Notes: generated by a model not told the origin, from the sequence alone. A stretch of 64,000 nucleotides of DNA from Vibrio caribbeanicus ATCC BAA-2122 (GCF_000165125.1 NZ_AEIU01000083.1:62001-126000), one strand, 5' to 3'; shown: positions 18,930 through 29,672, numbered from the stretch's first letter. Made by a program: numbers and translations.

Positions 18930-20786
18930 TTACTCGTCTAAGAAACTACGTAGCGTTTCTGAACGACTTGGGTGACGAAGCTTACGCAATGCTTTAGCTT
19001 CAATCTGACGAATACGCTCACGAGTAACATCAAATTGTTTACCTACTTCCTCGAGTGTATGGTCAGTATTCATATCAATACCAAATCGCATACGAAGTAC
19101 TTTCGCTTCTCTCGGAGTTAGTCCGGCAAGTACGTCTTTTGTCGCGACTTTGAGACTGCCCGCAGTGGCGGAGTCAAGTGGAAGCTCAAGTGTTGTATCT
19201 TCGATAAAATCTCCTAAGTGCGAATCTTCATCATCACCGATAGGAGTTTCCATTGAAATAGGCTCTTTAGCAATTTTCAAGACCTTGCGAATCTTATCTT
19301 CTGGCATCTGCATACGTTCTGCCAATTCTTCAGGTAAAGGCTCGCGTCCCATTTCTTGAAGCATTTGACGTGAAATACGATTAAGTTTATTAATCGTTTC
19401 AATCATATGCACCGGGATACGAATTGTACGTGCTTGGTCGGCAATAGAGCGAGTAATTGCTTGTCGTATCCACCAGGTTGCGTACGTTGAAAACTTATAG
19501 CCGCGGCGGTATTCAAACTTATCGACAGCCTTCATCAGACCGATATTACCCTCTTGAATAAGATCCAAGAACTGTAAACCTCGGTTGGTGTATTTTTTCG
19601 CGATAGAAATAACAAGACGAAGGTTTGCCTCTACCATTTCTTTTTTCGCGCGACGAGCTTTGGCTTCACCGATCGACATACGACGACTGATATCTTTAAT
19701 GCTCTGTACCGTTAGAGAGGTTTCTTCTTCTATCGTTTTGAGCTTCGCGATGGAGCGTCGAATATCGTCTTCACTACGGCGAATCTTTTCAGCGTAAGGT
19801 TTGTCTGAAGCAAGTATTTCATCCAACCATGCGTCACTTGATTCATTGCCAGTAAAGAGTGTTATAAAAGACTTCTTAGGCATTTTGCCGTATTCAACGG
19901 ACGCTTTCATAATTAAGCGTTCTTGAGTACGAACTCGTTCCATTGAAGTTCGAAGTTCTTCGACAAGGTAGTCAAATTGTTTCGGTGTTAGGCGGAACTC
20001 CCTAAATACATCCAAAACTAATTCGTGGGCAATTTGTGCCTTAGGGCTCTCACTGCCGTATTCGTTGCAAGCCAGCTGGAAATTTTGGAACGTGTTACGT
20101 AGTGAGGTGAACTTCTCTAACGCAAGCTCAGGGTCAATACCTGATTCTTCCTCATCATCTGTACCTTCGCCGTCTTCCTCGTCTTCATCATCAACATCAT
20201 CTTCATCATCGAGTTCACTCTCGGTGAGTTCGGAGCCAATGTGTGTTGCTGTTGGAGCTGTCGTCTCATCAGCGTTTGGATCAACAAATCCAGTGATAAG
20301 ATCAGTGAGGCGAAGTTCTTCAGCTTGAACCTTATCGAACTGCTCGAGGATATATGGAATCGTACCTGGGTACTCAGCTACCGCATTTTGGACTTGATTA
20401 ATCCCGTCTTCAATGCGTTTCGCAATATCGATCTCACCCTCGCGGGTCAGAAGCTCAACGGTTCCCATTTCTCGCATATACATACGAACAGGGTCTGTTG
20501 TGCGGCCGATTTCATTCTCAACGCTTGACAGCGCAGCAGCTGCAGCTTCTGCTGCATCTTCGTCGGTGATTGTGTCATCATCATTTAACGCCAAGTCATC
20601 AGCATCTGGAGCAGTTTCCACTACCCGAATGCCCATGTCGTTGATCATCTGAATGATATCTTCCACTTGTTCTGAGTCAACAATTTCTGCTGGCAAGTGG
20701 TCATTTACTTCTGCGTAGGTCAGATAGCCTTGTTCCTTGCCTTTGATGACAAGTTGTTTCAGCTGTGACTGCGGATTTTGATCCAT
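18930..20786 (-). CDS. rpoD: RNA polymerase sigma-70 factor RpoD
   Basis: 618 residues, primary sigma factor. Region 1.1 at about 1-80; region 1.2 with [11 protein letters not shown] near 97; a long acidic non-conserved insert with Asp/Glu repeats (about 190-215); regions 2.1-2.4 with [39 protein letters not shown] and [14 protein letters not shown] for -10 binding; region 3; region 4.2 with [20 protein letters not shown] for -35 binding. Last gene of rpsU-yqeY-dnaG-rpoD, 98 bases after dnaG, where an additional promoter is usual. Confidence 0.98.
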   Translation of the reverse strand: MDQNPQSQLKQLVIKGKEQGYLTYAEVNDHLPAEIVDSEQVEDIIQMINDMGIRVVETAPDADDLALNDDDTITDEDAAEAAAAALSSVENEIGRTTDPVRMYMREMGTVELLTREGEIDIAKRIEDGINQVQNAVAEYPGTIPYILEQFDKVQAEELRLTDLITGFVDPNADETTAPTATHIGSELTESELDDEDDVDDEDEEDGEGTDDEEESGIDPELALEKFTSLRNTFQNFQLACNEYGSESPKAQIAHELVLDVFREFRLTPKQFDYLVEELRTSMERVRTQERLIMKASVEYGKMPKKSFITLFTGNESSDAWLDEILASDKPYAEKIRRSEDDIRRSIAKLKTIEEETSLTVQSIKDISRRMSIGEAKARRAKKEMVEANLRLVISIAKKYTNRGLQFLDLIQEGNIGLMKAVDKFEYRRGYKFSTYATWWIRQAITRSIADQARTIRIPVHMIETINKLNRISRQMLQEMGREPLPEELAERMQMPEDKIRKVLKIAKEPISMETPIGDDEDSHLGDFIEDTTLELPLDSATAGSLKVATKDVLAGLTPREAKVLRMRFGIDMNTDHTLEEVGKQFDVTRERIRQIEAKALRKLRHPSRSETLRSFLDE

Positions 20787-20884
20787 AGACGGTATCCAAC
20801 TTAGTGTTTGGTGAAGGAATTAGTATGCGAGTTGCAAACCACACATTGTAACAAATTTATTACGTGCTGACTATTCGAACAGGG

Positions 20885-22636
20885 TTACGCTTTTAAATCT
20901 AGCATTAATGCTAGTAGCTCCCTTCTTTCCTCGGTTGATAAACCGATACTTCTCTCTTTGGCCTGCAAATCTTCAATTTGTTTTTCAACACATTGGGCAA
21001 GTATTTTGTCCAATGAGTCTAAAAATATATCTTGTTCGTTATCATCCTCTACGGGAATACTCCATCCTGCAAGTCGCGATAACAGCGCCTCATGGCGAGT
21101 GTCTCTCCAGCATTCCAATAACTGGCCTGAGCTGATATTGGGGCGCTTATGACAATATTCAAGTACCTCGATAAATAAACTTAAACCCGGAACGGGAAGA
21201 CCAGCGACACTTGATAAATTTGGTACCATTTCAGCATAGCTTGGATTTTGAATAAGCAAAGCTATTACCTCGCGCATTGGTGTGCGCTTCAGAGCGGTAT
21301 GAGGTTGCGTTGCAACATCAACACTCTTCTTACGTGGTTTACGCAGGTTATTATCAAAGCCTGTACGCTCATCGAGTAATTTATCGAGAAGTTCTTGAAA
21401 AAATGGGTCTGGAATTTTTTCAATCATGGCACTCGCATGAGCGCGCAGTGCTGATTTACCTTCATTACTCCCCAAGTTCAATTGGTGGATGTCGATTAAG
21501 TTATCGAACAAGTAACGCGATAAAGGTATTGACTCTGCTATTTTTCGTTCAAATGCCTCTTTACCATGCTGACGAATGAAGCTATCGGGATCTTCACCGT
21601 CAGGTAAAAAGAGAAATTTAAGTGTGTTGCCTGTCTTAAGGAATTGAAGTGCATTTTCGAGAGCTCGCCAAGCAGCATCTTTACCCGCTCTGTCTCCATC
21701 GTAGCAACAAACAACGGTATTAGTTTGTCTAAATAAGAGTTGAATATGGTCACCGGTCGTCGAAGTCCCCAATGATGCGACTGAGTAATCAATGCCGTAT
21801 TGAGCTAAAGCGACAACATCCATATACCCCTCGACAACCAGTATATTCGATGGCTCTCTGTGTGCTTGCATCACTTCATAAAGGCCGTAGAGTTCTTTGC
21901 CCTTATGGAAAATAGGTGTTTCAGGCGAATTTAGATATTTCGGTGTCCCTTCACCTAAAACCCGACCGCCAAAGCCAATGACTCTCCCTCTTCTGTCTCG
22001 AATTGGAAACATAATACGGCCGCGAAACCGGTCATAGCGATTACCTTTCTCGTTCTCAATCAACATACCACCGGAGACTAACATATCTTGTAACTGTGGG
22101 GTTTGACCAAAATTTTTACGAATACTATCCCACTCGTCTGCGATATAACCGATGCCAAATTTTTGTACAATTGGACCAGATAAACCTCGCTCTTTTAGGT
22201 AGTCGATGGCTGCTTTACTTTGTTTTAGTTGATCTCGATAGTAATGGCTTATACTTGCCATTAAGTCATAGAGGTTACGCTTTTGTTCGGAGTTTGCCTG
22301 CGGTTGCTTGGATGGGAAAGAGGTGCCAGCGCGTTGCTCTCTCGGGACGTCAAGACCTAACGTGTTCGCCAGCTCTTCAATTGCTTCAACAAAATCAAGC
22401 CGTTCATACTCCATCATAAAGTCAATGGCATTGCCATGAACCCCACAACCAAAACAGTGATAGAACTGTTTGTCTTGTGAAACACTAAAGGAGGGGGTTT
22501 TTTCGTTGTGGAAAGGACAGCAAGCGCTGTAGTTTTTGCCTTTTTTCTTAAGTTTTACGCGCGCATCAATGATGTCGACAATATCTAGCCGAGCAATAAG
22601 ATCATCAATAAAACTACGAGGGATATGTCCTGCCAT
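20885..22636 (-). CDS. dnaG: DNA primase
   Basis: 583 residues. Zinc ribbon with Cys40, His43, Cys61 and Cys64, the spacing of E. coli DnaG; catalytic core with EKGNRYDRFRGRIMFPI and the TOPRIM acidic motifs VVEGYMDVVAL and CCYDGDRAGKDAA; C-terminal DnaB-binding helical domain (about 435-583). Synthesises the RNA primers for replication. Preceded by a 12-base perfect hairpin (22678-22714) that could limit transcription coming from rpsU. Confidence 0.98.
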   Translation of the reverse strand: MAGHIPRSFIDDLIARLDIVDIIDARVKLKKKGKNYSACCPFHNEKTPSFSVSQDKQFYHCFGCGVHGNAIDFMMEYERLDFVEAIEELANTLGLDVPREQRAGTSFPSKQPQANSEQKRNLYDLMASISHYYRDQLKQSKAAIDYLKERGLSGPIVQKFGIGYIADEWDSIRKNFGQTPQLQDMLVSGGMLIENEKGNRYDRFRGRIMFPIRDRRGRVIGFGGRVLGEGTPKYLNSPETPIFHKGKELYGLYEVMQAHREPSNILVVEGYMDVVALAQYGIDYSVASLGTSTTGDHIQLLFRQTNTVVCCYDGDRAGKDAAWRALENALQFLKTGNTLKFLFLPDGEDPDSFIRQHGKEAFERKIAESIPLSRYLFDNLIDIHQLNLGSNEGKSALRAHASAMIEKIPDPFFQELLDKLLDERTGFDNNLRKPRKKSVDVATQPHTALKRTPMREVIALLIQNPSYAEMVPNLSSVAGLPVPGLSLFIEVLEYCHKRPNISSGQLLECWRDTRHEALLSRLAGWSIPVEDDNEQDIFLDSLDKILAQCVEKQIEDLQAKERSIGLSTEERRELLALMLDLKA

Positions 22637-22677
22637 AAAACCTTAGAAAACTACAAAAAATGAACAGACCGGATACA

Positions 22678-22714
22678 AACAAGCCGTGCATCCCATAGAA
22701 TAGCACGGCTTGTT
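22678..22714 (-). terminator. Internal terminator/attenuator between yqeY and dnaG
   Basis: AACAAGCCGTGC (22678-22689) and GCACGGCTTGTT (22703-22714) are a perfect 12-base inverted repeat with a 13-base loop, followed on the - strand by a U-rich but interrupted tract (TTGTTTGT). It resembles in position the weak terminator between rpsU and dnaG in E. coli. Confidence 0.7.
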
Positions 22715-22729
22715 GCAGTTGGATAAAGG

Positions 22730-23173
22730 TTAAGAGAGCTTTGAACGAACTAAACCACTTACCTTACCCATATCTGCGCGCCCTTGAATCTGCGGTTTGA
22801 GAATACCCATGACCTGACCCATATCTTGCATATTTGCAGCATTTGTTTCTGCAATTGCTTTTTCAATAAGGGTAATCACTTCCTGCTCGGTCAACGGTTG
22901 AGGCATAAATTCCTCGAGTACCGTGATTTCAGCTTTCTCAACATCGGCTAAATCTTGTCGACTTGCTGATTCATATTGTGCGACAGAATCGCGACGTTGT
23001 TTGACCATTTTGGTCAGGATTGCAACAATGTCGTCATCGTTCAGAGTGATCTGTTCGTCAACTTCACGTTGCTTTATCGCAGACAAAGCCAAACGTATTG
23101 TGCCAAGGCGTGGTTTATCCTTGGCTTTCATCGCTATTTTTTGCTCTTCTTTGAGTCTTTCAATCAGAGCCAT
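22730..23173 (-). CDS. yqeY: GatB/YqeY domain protein
   Basis: 147 residues, a stand-alone YqeY protein resembling the tRNA-binding tail of GatB amidotransferase (LKEEQKIAMKAKDKPRL, RLALSAIKQREVDEQ, QADMGKVSGLVRSKL-type end). Its role is unclear; a tRNA- or amidotransferase-linked function is inferred from the domain only. It lies within rpsU-dnaG-rpoD, 25 bases after rpsU, an insertion common in Vibrio and many other bacteria but absent in E. coli. Confidence 0.93.
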   Translation of the reverse strand: MALIERLKEEQKIAMKAKDKPRLGTIRLALSAIKQREVDEQITLNDDDIVAILTKMVKQRRDSVAQYESASRQDLADVEKAEITVLEEFMPQPLTEQEVITLIEKAIAETNAANMQDMGQVMGILKPQIQGRADMGKVSGLVRSKLS

Positions 23174-23198
23174 AACTATAATCCTTGGGACTTAGCTA

Positions 23199-23414
23199 TT
23201 AGTACAGGCGAACGCGACGAGCGTTTTCGCGAGCAAGCTTTTTAGCGTGACGCTTTTGAGCTGCTGCTTTTGCGCGTTTGCGAACTGTAGTTGGTTTTTC
23301 GTAGTGCTCACGACGACGCACTTCAGAAAGGATACCTGCTTTTTCGCAAGAGCGTTTGAAACGACGTAGAGCAACGTCGAACGGTTCGTTTTCACGTACT
23401 TTAACTACTGGCAT
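23199..23414 (-). CDS. rpsU: 30S ribosomal protein S21
   Basis: 71 residues, very basic: [20 protein letters not shown] and an Arg/Lys-rich tail [18 protein letters not shown]21 sits near the anti-Shine-Dalgarno region of 16S rRNA and influences initiation. First gene of the macromolecular-synthesis operon, with a recognisable promoter at 23511-23540. Confidence 0.98.
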
Positions 23415-23510
23415 ATGCCTTTCACCTCAGGGGTTAATTCGTTAATGCTGATTTCACAGTGCCTTGCTTTTTGCTCGGACCCCAATCAGCTTGATCAAAA
23501 ATGGTGCGGA

Positions 23511-23540
23511 ATTTTAATCTGATCGTACTATCTTTGTAAA
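23511..23540 (-). promoter_or_regulatory. Promoter of the rpsU-yqeY-dnaG-rpoD operon
   Basis: On the - strand: TTTACA, 18-base spacer, TAAAAT. Predicted start about 90 bases before the rpsU ATG. Confidence 0.65.
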
Positions 23541-23642
23541 GTATTTTGTTGGGTAGAGTTTGCACAAAATTTGTTTGCTAAGCAAAGGCACGGTAAGATT
23601 GCGCCAAATTTTAATTATAGACAGAGTTGTTCAAGGTAAACC

Positions 23643-24659
23643 ATGCGCATTATCGGTATTGAAACATCATGTGATGAAACAGGCATTGCCATTTATGATG
23701 ATGAGAAAGGTTTGCTCTCTCACCAATTGTATAGCCAAGTAAAACTCCATGCAGACTATGGAGGGGTAGTACCTGAATTGGCTTCTCGAGATCATGTTAA
23801 AAAAACAATCCCTTTAATCAAGGCTGCGATGCATGAGGCTGGACTGCAACCCCGCGACATAGATGGTATTGCCTACACAGCAGGCCCCGGGCTAGTTGGT
23901 GCTCTATTGGTTGGTGCAACTATTGGGCGGAGTCTCGCTTACGCTTGGGGAGTCCCCGCAGTTCCAGTTCATCATATGGAAGGGCACTTGCTTGCTCCGA
24001 TGCTAGAGGATAATCCTCCTCCCTTTCCTTTTGTCGCTGTGCTGGTATCCGGCGGACATAGTATGATGGTAGAAGTACGTGGTATCGGTCGATACACGAT
24101 TTTGGGCGAGTCGATTGATGATGCTGCAGGTGAGGCATTCGATAAAACCGCCAAGCTTATGGGATTAGACTACCCAGGGGGGCCATTGCTATCAAAACTC
24201 GCTGAGAAAGGAACACCGGGGCGATTTAAATTTCCAAGACCAATGACTGATAGACCGGGTCTTGATATGAGTTTTTCGGGTTTAAAAACTTTTACAGCTA
24301 ACACTATTGCGGCTAATGGAGACGATGAACAAACGCGTGCTGATATTGCATTAGCTTTTGAAGAAGCGGTTTGCGCGACATTAGCGATTAAATGCAAACG
24401 AGCATTAGAACAAACTGGATTTAAAAGAATTGTTATTGCTGGTGGGGTCAGTGCGAACGGCCGCCTTCGCTCCGAGCTAGCTAAGCTTGCTGAGAAAGTT
24501 GGTGGGGAAGTTTATTATCCTAGAACCGAGTTTTGTACTGATAATGGCGCAATGATAGCGTTTGCTGGTATGCAGCGTCTTAGAAATGGTGAGTCAACGG
24601 ATCTATCTGTTCAAGCAACGCCTCGATGGCCTATTGATCAGTTATCTCCAATAGACTGA
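23643..24659 (+). CDS. tsaD: tRNA N6-adenosine threonylcarbamoyltransferase TsaD
   Basis: 338 residues (former Gcp/YgjD). Transfers threonylcarbamoyl to A37 of ANN-decoding tRNAs together with TsaB, TsaC and TsaE. The ASKHA fold signatures are present: [10 protein letters not shown] at the N-terminus, the metal-binding HHMEGH (about 110-115), LVSGGHS, and [13 protein letters not shown]. Divergent from rpsU, the standard neighbourhood. Confidence 0.97.
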   Translation: MRIIGIETSCDETGIAIYDDEKGLLSHQLYSQVKLHADYGGVVPELASRDHVKKTIPLIKAAMHEAGLQPRDIDGIAYTAGPGLVGALLVGATIGRSLAYAWGVPAVPVHHMEGHLLAPMLEDNPPPFPFVAVLVSGGHSMMVEVRGIGRYTILGESIDDAAGEAFDKTAKLMGLDYPGGPLLSKLAEKGTPGRFKFPRPMTDRPGLDMSFSGLKTFTANTIAANGDDEQTRADIALAFEEAVCATLAIKCKRALEQTGFKRIVIAGGVSANGRLRSELAKLAEKVGGEVYYPRTEFCTDNGAMIAFAGMQRLRNGESTDLSVQATPRWPIDQLSPID

Positions 24660-24736
24660 TTCGTTGTTAAATTTATTTAATCTTCTGATCCTCCAAAAGC
24701 AATACATCATTATTGGGTAAATTGTTGGTCGTTTCT

Positions 24737-24757
24737 GGGGACTATTTGTCCCCTTTA
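24737..24757 (+). terminator. Probable terminator of tsaD
   Basis: GGGGAC / GTCCCC stem with a 5-base loop followed by TTTATTG; short U-run, about 80 bases beyond tsaD. Confidence 0.5.
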
Positions 24758-24850
24758 TTGTTCGAAACGAGTTTTTCTTTTAAAACCCATTTAGCGCGGA
24801 ACATGGCAACACGATAGTGAAGGTTACGATATAGCATTCAAGGGTAACGA

Positions 24851-25657
24851 ATGAAAAAGTTTGAAATCGATGGGTACGAAATGGCCTATCTTGATGTTGG
24901 TCAAGGGCCTGTAATAATTTTTGGGCATGCCTACCTCATGGATAGCAGTATGTGGGTTCATCAAGTAGGGATATTAAAAGAAAATTATCGTTGTATTATT
25001 CCTGACTTTTGGGGGCATGGTGCGTCAGACAGCGTTCCGAAGTCGGTTAACACTTTAAAAGACTACGCTAAACAAGTGAACGGTTTGCTAGATTCTTTGG
25101 GTATTTATGAGTTTTCAGTCGTTGGGTTGTCCATGGGCGGGGTTTGGGGAGCAGAGCTGGCGAGCTTGATTCCTCAAAGGGTCAAAAGCCTCGTCTTGAT
25201 GGATACATTTGTCGGTTTAGAGCCCGAAGTTAGCCACAAGAAATTTTTTGCCATGCTTGAGCTTATCGAAGCTAGGCAAGCGATAACGAGTGATATTAGT
25301 GAAGATATAGTCTATTTATACTTTTCAAACAGCACTGCCGAAAGCAGTAGGCTTGGCGAAAAACTGCGCAAGAAGTTAACAAATTTAGAGGCGGTCTCTG
25401 TCATTAACTTAGCTAAAGTGGGCCGGATGTTTTTTGGGCGCAGAGATCAAACTGCCGAGCTCGAGAAGTTATCTATGCCTGCGTTAATCGCAGTCGGTCA
25501 GCAAGATAAATTACATAGAGTTTTAGAGTCTTATTTAATGCAAGATTGTTTGAATAATTCTGAGCTTGTAGAGATCTCACATGCAGGACACCTGAGTAAT
25601 CTTGAGCAGCCAGATTTTGTTACCGATATGCTGGCATGTTTTCTGACACGTCCGTAA
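24851..25657 (+). CDS. Alpha/beta hydrolase fold protein
   Basis: 268 residues, full alpha/beta-hydrolase domain. Oxyanion strand and turn FGHAYLMDSSMW (about 25-36), nucleophile elbow GLSMGG (Ser near 95), acid in AVGQQDKLH (about 218) and catalytic His in SHAGHLSNLEQPD (about 246). These positions suit esterases, lactonases or C-C hydrolases; homologues here are often named 3-oxoadipate enol-lactonase, but no pathway genes lie nearby, so the substrate is unknown. Conserved next to tsaD in Vibrio. Ends 11 bases from convergent plsY. Confidence 0.85.
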   Translation: MKKFEIDGYEMAYLDVGQGPVIIFGHAYLMDSSMWVHQVGILKENYRCIIPDFWGHGASDSVPKSVNTLKDYAKQVNGLLDSLGIYEFSVVGLSMGGVWGAELASLIPQRVKSLVLMDTFVGLEPEVSHKKFFAMLELIEARQAITSDISEDIVYLYFSNSTAESSRLGEKLRKKLTNLEAVSVINLAKVGRMFFGRRDQTAELEKLSMPALIAVGQQDKLHRVLESYLMQDCLNNSELVEISHAGHLSNLEQPDFVTDMLACFLTRP

Positions 25658-25668
25658 ATAAGTAATAG

Positions 25669-26271
25669 TTAAAAGCCTGTTTTGTCTCGTTGCCCAATAC
25701 GTGGTTCAGTACCATTCCACAGGCGTTTAATATTTCTGTGATGGCGAAAGATAATTAAGCAACAGAGCATGGAGACAGGTAGCGTGTAACTTGGTTTGAT
25801 AAGCCAAGTATAAAACGGTGTCAGTACGACAGTTACGATAGCAGCAACAGAAGAATATCGGCTAACCAATACACTGATTAACCAAGTCGCAATGACCATA
25901 CAGGTTAGGTCTAACCCAATAGGAGCTATTGCACCGAGGGCCGTTGCGACTCCTTTTCCTCCGTTAAATTGAAAGAAAACGGGGTACATGTGTCCTAGAC
26001 AGGCAGAAATAGCAACAATTCCAAGCATAACTGGCCCCAGCCCGAGGTAGTATCCCCCCCATACAGGAAGCATCCCTTTTAAAACGTCACAGATCAAAAC
26101 AGCAATTGCAGCTTTTTTCCCCCCTAAACGAAGAACATTGGTTGCTCCTGGGTTTTGTGAGCCTACTTCTCTCGGATCTGGAAGTGTTAATATGGCGCAG
26201 ATAATAATAGCACTGGAAATGGATCCCAGGAGGTAGGCTGTAGGAATTAAAATTAGTGCTATTATGTCCAT
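25669..26271 (-). CDS. plsY: Acyl-phosphate glycerol-3-phosphate acyltransferase PlsY
   Basis: 200 residues, five or so membrane segments. Makes lysophosphatidic acid from acyl-phosphate and glycerol 3-phosphate at the inner membrane. Signature loops are visible: [41 protein letters not shown] and [17 protein letters not shown]. Divergent from folB across 153 bases, the usual gammaproteobacterial arrangement. Confidence 0.96.
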   Translation of the reverse strand: MDIIALILIPTAYLLGSISSAIIICAILTLPDPREVGSQNPGATNVLRLGGKKAAIAVLICDVLKGMLPVWGGYYLGLGPVMLGIVAISACLGHMYPVFFQFNGGKGVATALGAIAPIGLDLTCMVIATWLISVLVSRYSSVAAIVTVVLTPFYTWLIKPSYTLPVSMLCCLIIFRHHRNIKRLWNGTEPRIGQRDKTGF

Positions 26272-26424
26272 CTTTATTCAACTAGTTTGAAACAGGTGTT
26301 AGCCAAGCGAGTTACTGATATGATATCTCGCTTAGTATCATCGAGCCACAAAATGTGTGTATTTGTGGCTACTATTAGGCATTTTTGCAATTCGTGTTTA
26401 TCTGAATTCTAAGGGGAACAACAT

Positions 26425-26778
26425 ATGGATAGAGTTTTTATTGAGCAGTTGGAAGTGATTACTACCATAGGTGTCTACGATTGGGAGCAGCAGATTAAAC
26501 AGAAACTTCTACTTGATATTGAAATGGCGCATGATAATCGCCTTGCAGGGAAGAGTGATAATGTTGCGGATGCGCTGGATTATTCAGAAGTGTCCAGTTT
26601 GGTTGTTAAACATATTGAAAATAATAGATTTTTATTAGTAGAGCGAGTTGCTGAAGAAGTCACAGAGTTGATTATGCGTCGATTTAATGTTCCATGGATA
26701 AAAGTACGTTTGGCCAAACCTGGTGCTGTAGTACAGGCTCGCTCTGTAGGTGTTGTGATTGAACGAGGGACATTATGA
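26425..26778 (+). CDS. folB: Dihydroneopterin aldolase
   Basis: 117 residues. MDRVFIEQLEVITTIGVYDWEQQ is the classic FolB N-terminus; the active-site Lys is in the WIKVRLAKPGAV segment near residue 98, and the conserved Glu lies in RVAEEV. Converts dihydroneopterin to 6-hydroxymethyl-dihydropterin in folate synthesis. Overlaps folK by four bases (ATGA), so the two successive pathway enzymes are translationally coupled. Confidence 0.96.
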   Translation: MDRVFIEQLEVITTIGVYDWEQQIKQKLLLDIEMAHDNRLAGKSDNVADALDYSEVSSLVVKHIENNRFLLVERVAEEVTELIMRRFNVPWIKVRLAKPGAVVQARSVGVVIERGTL

Positions 26779-27269
26779 TCACGACTTATATTGGGGTAGG
26801 TTCCAATATTGAACGTCACCGCCATATTGAGGAGGCGGTGAGAGAGTTGTCCAAGTTAGGTGGTGATCTGCGTTTATCGACGATATATGAGTGTGATGCG
26901 GTCGGGTTTGAAAGCGAGCCTTTTTATAATTTAGTCGTTGAGATGAAGACTTCGATTGATTTACTCAGCTTTTCCGAACGCTTGCGTGAAATTGAAATTC
27001 GTTGGGGACGTGCGATTGATGCTGGCAAGTATGAGCCTAGAACCCTAGATTTGGATATTATATTCTTCGGAAGAGAAGTTTCTGAATCACATCCTGAGTT
27101 ACCTCGCAGTGATATTTACAAGTATGCGTTTGTATTACAACCATTATTGGAACTTTGTCCCAACTATGTTGTTCCAAAAGATGGACGGACGGTTAAACAA
27201 ATTTGGCAACAACTAAATTTAGACACTTTGATGTTGCCTGTTCCTTCTTGGTTTTATTTAAATTTTTGA
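26775..27269 (+). CDS. folK: 6-hydroxymethyl-7,8-dihydropterin pyrophosphokinase
   Basis: 164 residues. [17 protein letters not shown] at the start and [11 protein letters not shown] with the Mg-binding Asp pair define HPPK. It phosphorylates the FolB product with ATP. Start overlaps folB. Vibrio carries this folB-linked FolK copy; whether a second copy linked to panB exists cannot be seen here. Confidence 0.93.
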   Translation: MITTYIGVGSNIERHRHIEEAVRELSKLGGDLRLSTIYECDAVGFESEPFYNLVVEMKTSIDLLSFSERLREIEIRWGRAIDAGKYEPRTLDLDIIFFGREVSESHPELPRSDIYKYAFVLQPLLELCPNYVVPKDGRTVKQIWQQLNLDTLMLPVPSWFYLNF

Positions 27270-27276
27270 GACTATA

Positions 27277-28080
27277 ATGAATTTTTTTGAAGCGTTTTTT
27301 CTAGCCTTAATTCAGGGGTTAACCGAGTTTTTACCTATATCTAGCTCCGCTCACCTTATCCTTCCTTCTGCCATCTTGGGCTGGGCTGATCAAGGTCTTG
27401 CGTTTGATGTCGCAGTACATGTTGGGACATTGGCCGCCGTTGTATTGTATTTCCGTAAGGAAGTGGTTGAACTCTTGACTGCATTTTTTGCTTCTATTTT
27501 TCGTCGAGACAGAAGCAAAGAGGCCAAATTAGCTTGGATGATTGTTATAGCAACCATACCTGCCTGTATTTTGGGCTTCTTGATGAAAGATATTATTGAA
27601 CTTTATTTGCGCAGTGCGTGGGTGATTGCAACAACAACGATAGTATTTGGGCTATTGCTATGGTTTGTTGATCATCATGCCCAGCAGAAAGATGACGAAT
27701 ATCAGATGGATTTCAAAAAGGCGCTTTTTATCGGTATTAGTCAAGCATTAGCCTTGGTGCCGGGGACTTCTCGTTCAGGAGCTACGATTACCGCTGCTTT
27801 ATATCTGGGCTTTACCAGAGAAGCGGCCGCTCGTTTTTCATTTTTGATGTCGATACCTATTATACTTTTAGCAGGTGGTTACCTTGGTTTAAAGTTGGTA
27901 GTAAGTGGAGAAACCGTTGATGTCGGTTTTCTTTTAACAGGCATAATAACATCGTTTATTAGTGCCTTTATTTGTATTCACTTCTTTTTAAAAATTATAA
28001 CTCGGATGGGTATGATGCCATTTGTAGTTTATCGACTTTTACTTGGCTTTGGATTGCTTACGTTTCTTATGTTGCAGTAG
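27277..28080 (+). CDS. uppP: Undecaprenyl-diphosphatase UppP (BacA)
   Basis: 267 residues, about seven to eight membrane segments. Dephosphorylates undecaprenyl diphosphate to recycle the cell-wall lipid carrier and gives bacitracin tolerance. Both signature regions are present: [19 protein letters not shown] (about 12-30) with the catalytic Glu and Ser, and [15 protein letters not shown] (about 161-175) with the catalytic Arg. Follows folK by seven bases. Confidence 0.96.
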   Translation: MNFFEAFFLALIQGLTEFLPISSSAHLILPSAILGWADQGLAFDVAVHVGTLAAVVLYFRKEVVELLTAFFASIFRRDRSKEAKLAWMIVIATIPACILGFLMKDIIELYLRSAWVIATTTIVFGLLLWFVDHHAQQKDDEYQMDFKKALFIGISQALALVPGTSRSGATITAALYLGFTREAAARFSFLMSIPIILLAGGYLGLKLVVSGETVDVGFLLTGIITSFISAFICIHFFLKIITRMGMMPFVVYRLLLGFGLLTFLMLQ

Positions 28081-28156
28081 CGTCAAGTATAAGCTCGTAT
28101 GCGACTGATATAGATATACCTAACCCGGATTTTTCTATTTTTTGTTGATTGGTGTT

Positions 28157-28435
28157 ATGAGACTTTTCGTTTTTGGTTTATTGATAATACTAGCTTGGCT
28201 CCAATTTGAATTGTGGGCTGGTAAGAATGGGATTCAAGATTTTTGGGCTGTTGATGCAGATATTGAGGTTCAAAATCTAGCTAATTCGAACCTAAAATCA
28301 AGAAACAATGAAATGTTTGCTGAGATTGATGATTTACGCCAAGGGCTTGATGCGATCGAAGAGCGCGCAAGAAATGAACTTGGTATGATCAAGGAAGGAG
28401 AAACCTTCTATCGCATAGTCGGTGAGGATAATTAG
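28157..28435 (+). CDS. ftsB: Cell division protein FtsB
   Basis: 92 residues from the ATG at 28157; an upstream TTG would add five residues before the membrane anchor and is less likely. One membrane segment at the N-terminus (about 3-20), then the [11 protein letters not shown] motif and a coiled coil (about 30-70) with [12 protein letters not shown] near the end. FtsB bridges FtsL and FtsQ in the divisome. Its stop is directly followed by the ispD ATG. Confidence 0.94.
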   Translation: MRLFVFGLLIILAWLQFELWAGKNGIQDFWAVDADIEVQNLANSNLKSRNNEMFAEIDDLRQGLDAIEERARNELGMIKEGETFYRIVGEDN

Positions 28436-29143
28436 ATGCTTTCAAATCAACAGCCGCAACTTATAGCGGTTGTTCCTGCCGCTGGGGTTGGTTCGCGAAT
28501 GCGCTCAGACCGCCCCAAGCAATACTTAAAAATTCACGGTATTACAGTTTTAGAGCACACAGTGAACAAGCTTCTTAGCCATAAACTTATTGGCAAGGTT
28601 ATTATCGCTATTAGTGAAAACGATGAGTATTTTCCTAAGCTAGATTTAGCACGAAACCCAGATGTAATTCGTGTCGTCGGAGGCGGTGAGCGTGCTGACT
28701 CTGTCATGTCAGCGTTGAGGTATGTTGTCAATCACTTCAGTACAGAGTGGGTACTTGTTCATGATGCTGCGCGTCCATGTTTTCAATTAAGTGATGTTGA
28801 CACCCTAATAGATGCATCTTTTAAAAATCATATTGGTGGAATTCTAGCCTCTCCGGTTACAGATACGATGAAGCGTGGTGACACATCAGGCCGGATAGAA
28901 CATACTATTGATCGTAGAGACATGTGGCATGCATTCACGCCTCAAATGTTTAAAGTTAAATTACTGTTCAATGCACTATCGGGTGCTTTGGATTCTGGAG
29001 TATCGATCACGGACGAAGCCTCTGCTTTGGAGTGGTCTGGTACAAAGCCCGAGTTGGTCAAAGGGCAGACAAGTAATATCAAGATAACACAGCCTGAAGA
29101 TTTAGCTTTGGCTGCTTTCTATATAAGTAGAGATAAAGGATAA
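28436..29143 (+). CDS. ispD: 2-C-methyl-D-erythritol 4-phosphate cytidylyltransferase
   Basis: 235 residues. CTP-binding N-terminus PAAGVGSRMRSDRPKQYL (about 14-31), then HDAARPC and the conserved VTDTMKR loop. Third step of the MEP isoprenoid pathway. Directly abuts ftsB, and ispF starts three bases after its stop, giving the usual ftsB-ispD-ispF cluster. Confidence 0.97.
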   Translation: MLSNQQPQLIAVVPAAGVGSRMRSDRPKQYLKIHGITVLEHTVNKLLSHKLIGKVIIAISENDEYFPKLDLARNPDVIRVVGGGERADSVMSALRYVVNHFSTEWVLVHDAARPCFQLSDVDTLIDASFKNHIGGILASPVTDTMKRGDTSGRIEHTIDRRDMWHAFTPQMFKVKLLFNALSGALDSGVSITDEASALEWSGTKPELVKGQTSNIKITQPEDLALAAFYISRDKG

Positions 29144-29146
29144 CCC

Positions 29147-29623
29147 ATGATTAGAATTGGTCACGGTTTTGATGTACACAAGTTTGGTGGGAGTGGTCCC
29201 GTGATCATTGGCGGTGTAAAGGTACCCTACGAGCAAGGATTACTTGCTCACTCTGATGGTGATGTTGCTTTGCATGCACTGTGTGATGCGCTACTTGGTG
29301 CAATCGCTGCAGGTGATATAGGGCGGCATTTTCCTGATACTGATGATAAATGGAAAGGTGCTGATAGCCGAGAGTTATTACGCGATGTCTATTCCCGAGT
29401 ACGTCAATCGGGGCATGTTATTGGTAATGCTGATATTACTATTATGGCCCAGGCTCCCAAAATGGCACCACATATCGATGCTATGTGTAGGGTGATTGCC
29501 GCAGATTTACAAACGGATGTGACTAACATCAATGTTAAAGCGACCACAACAGAGCAGCTTGGTTTTACGGGTCGCAAGGAAGGTATCGCGGCTGAAGCTG
29601 TGGTGGTTGTTTTAAAGCAATGA
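29147..29623 (+). CDS. ispF: 2-C-methyl-D-erythritol 2,4-cyclodiphosphate synthase
   Basis: 158 residues. Zinc-binding [10 protein letters not shown] at 5-14, [18 protein letters not shown] at about 34-51, and [13 protein letters not shown]. Converts CDP-methylerythritol phosphate to the cyclic diphosphate in the MEP pathway. Sits between ispD and truD in the operon. Confidence 0.98.
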   Translation: MIRIGHGFDVHKFGGSGPVIIGGVKVPYEQGLLAHSDGDVALHALCDALLGAIAAGDIGRHFPDTDDKWKGADSRELLRDVYSRVRQSGHVIGNADITIMAQAPKMAPHIDAMCRVIAADLQTDVTNINVKATTTEQLGFTGRKEGIAAEAVVVVLKQ

Positions 29624-29672
29624 GTCGTTGATGCTACCTCATAAAAATGCAGTCGATACTTGGAATGTTATT

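Noticed and set aside
20065-20328. Serine-rich frame opposite rpoD
   Set aside because: Mirror of the Asp/Glu repeats in the sigma-70 non-conserved region.
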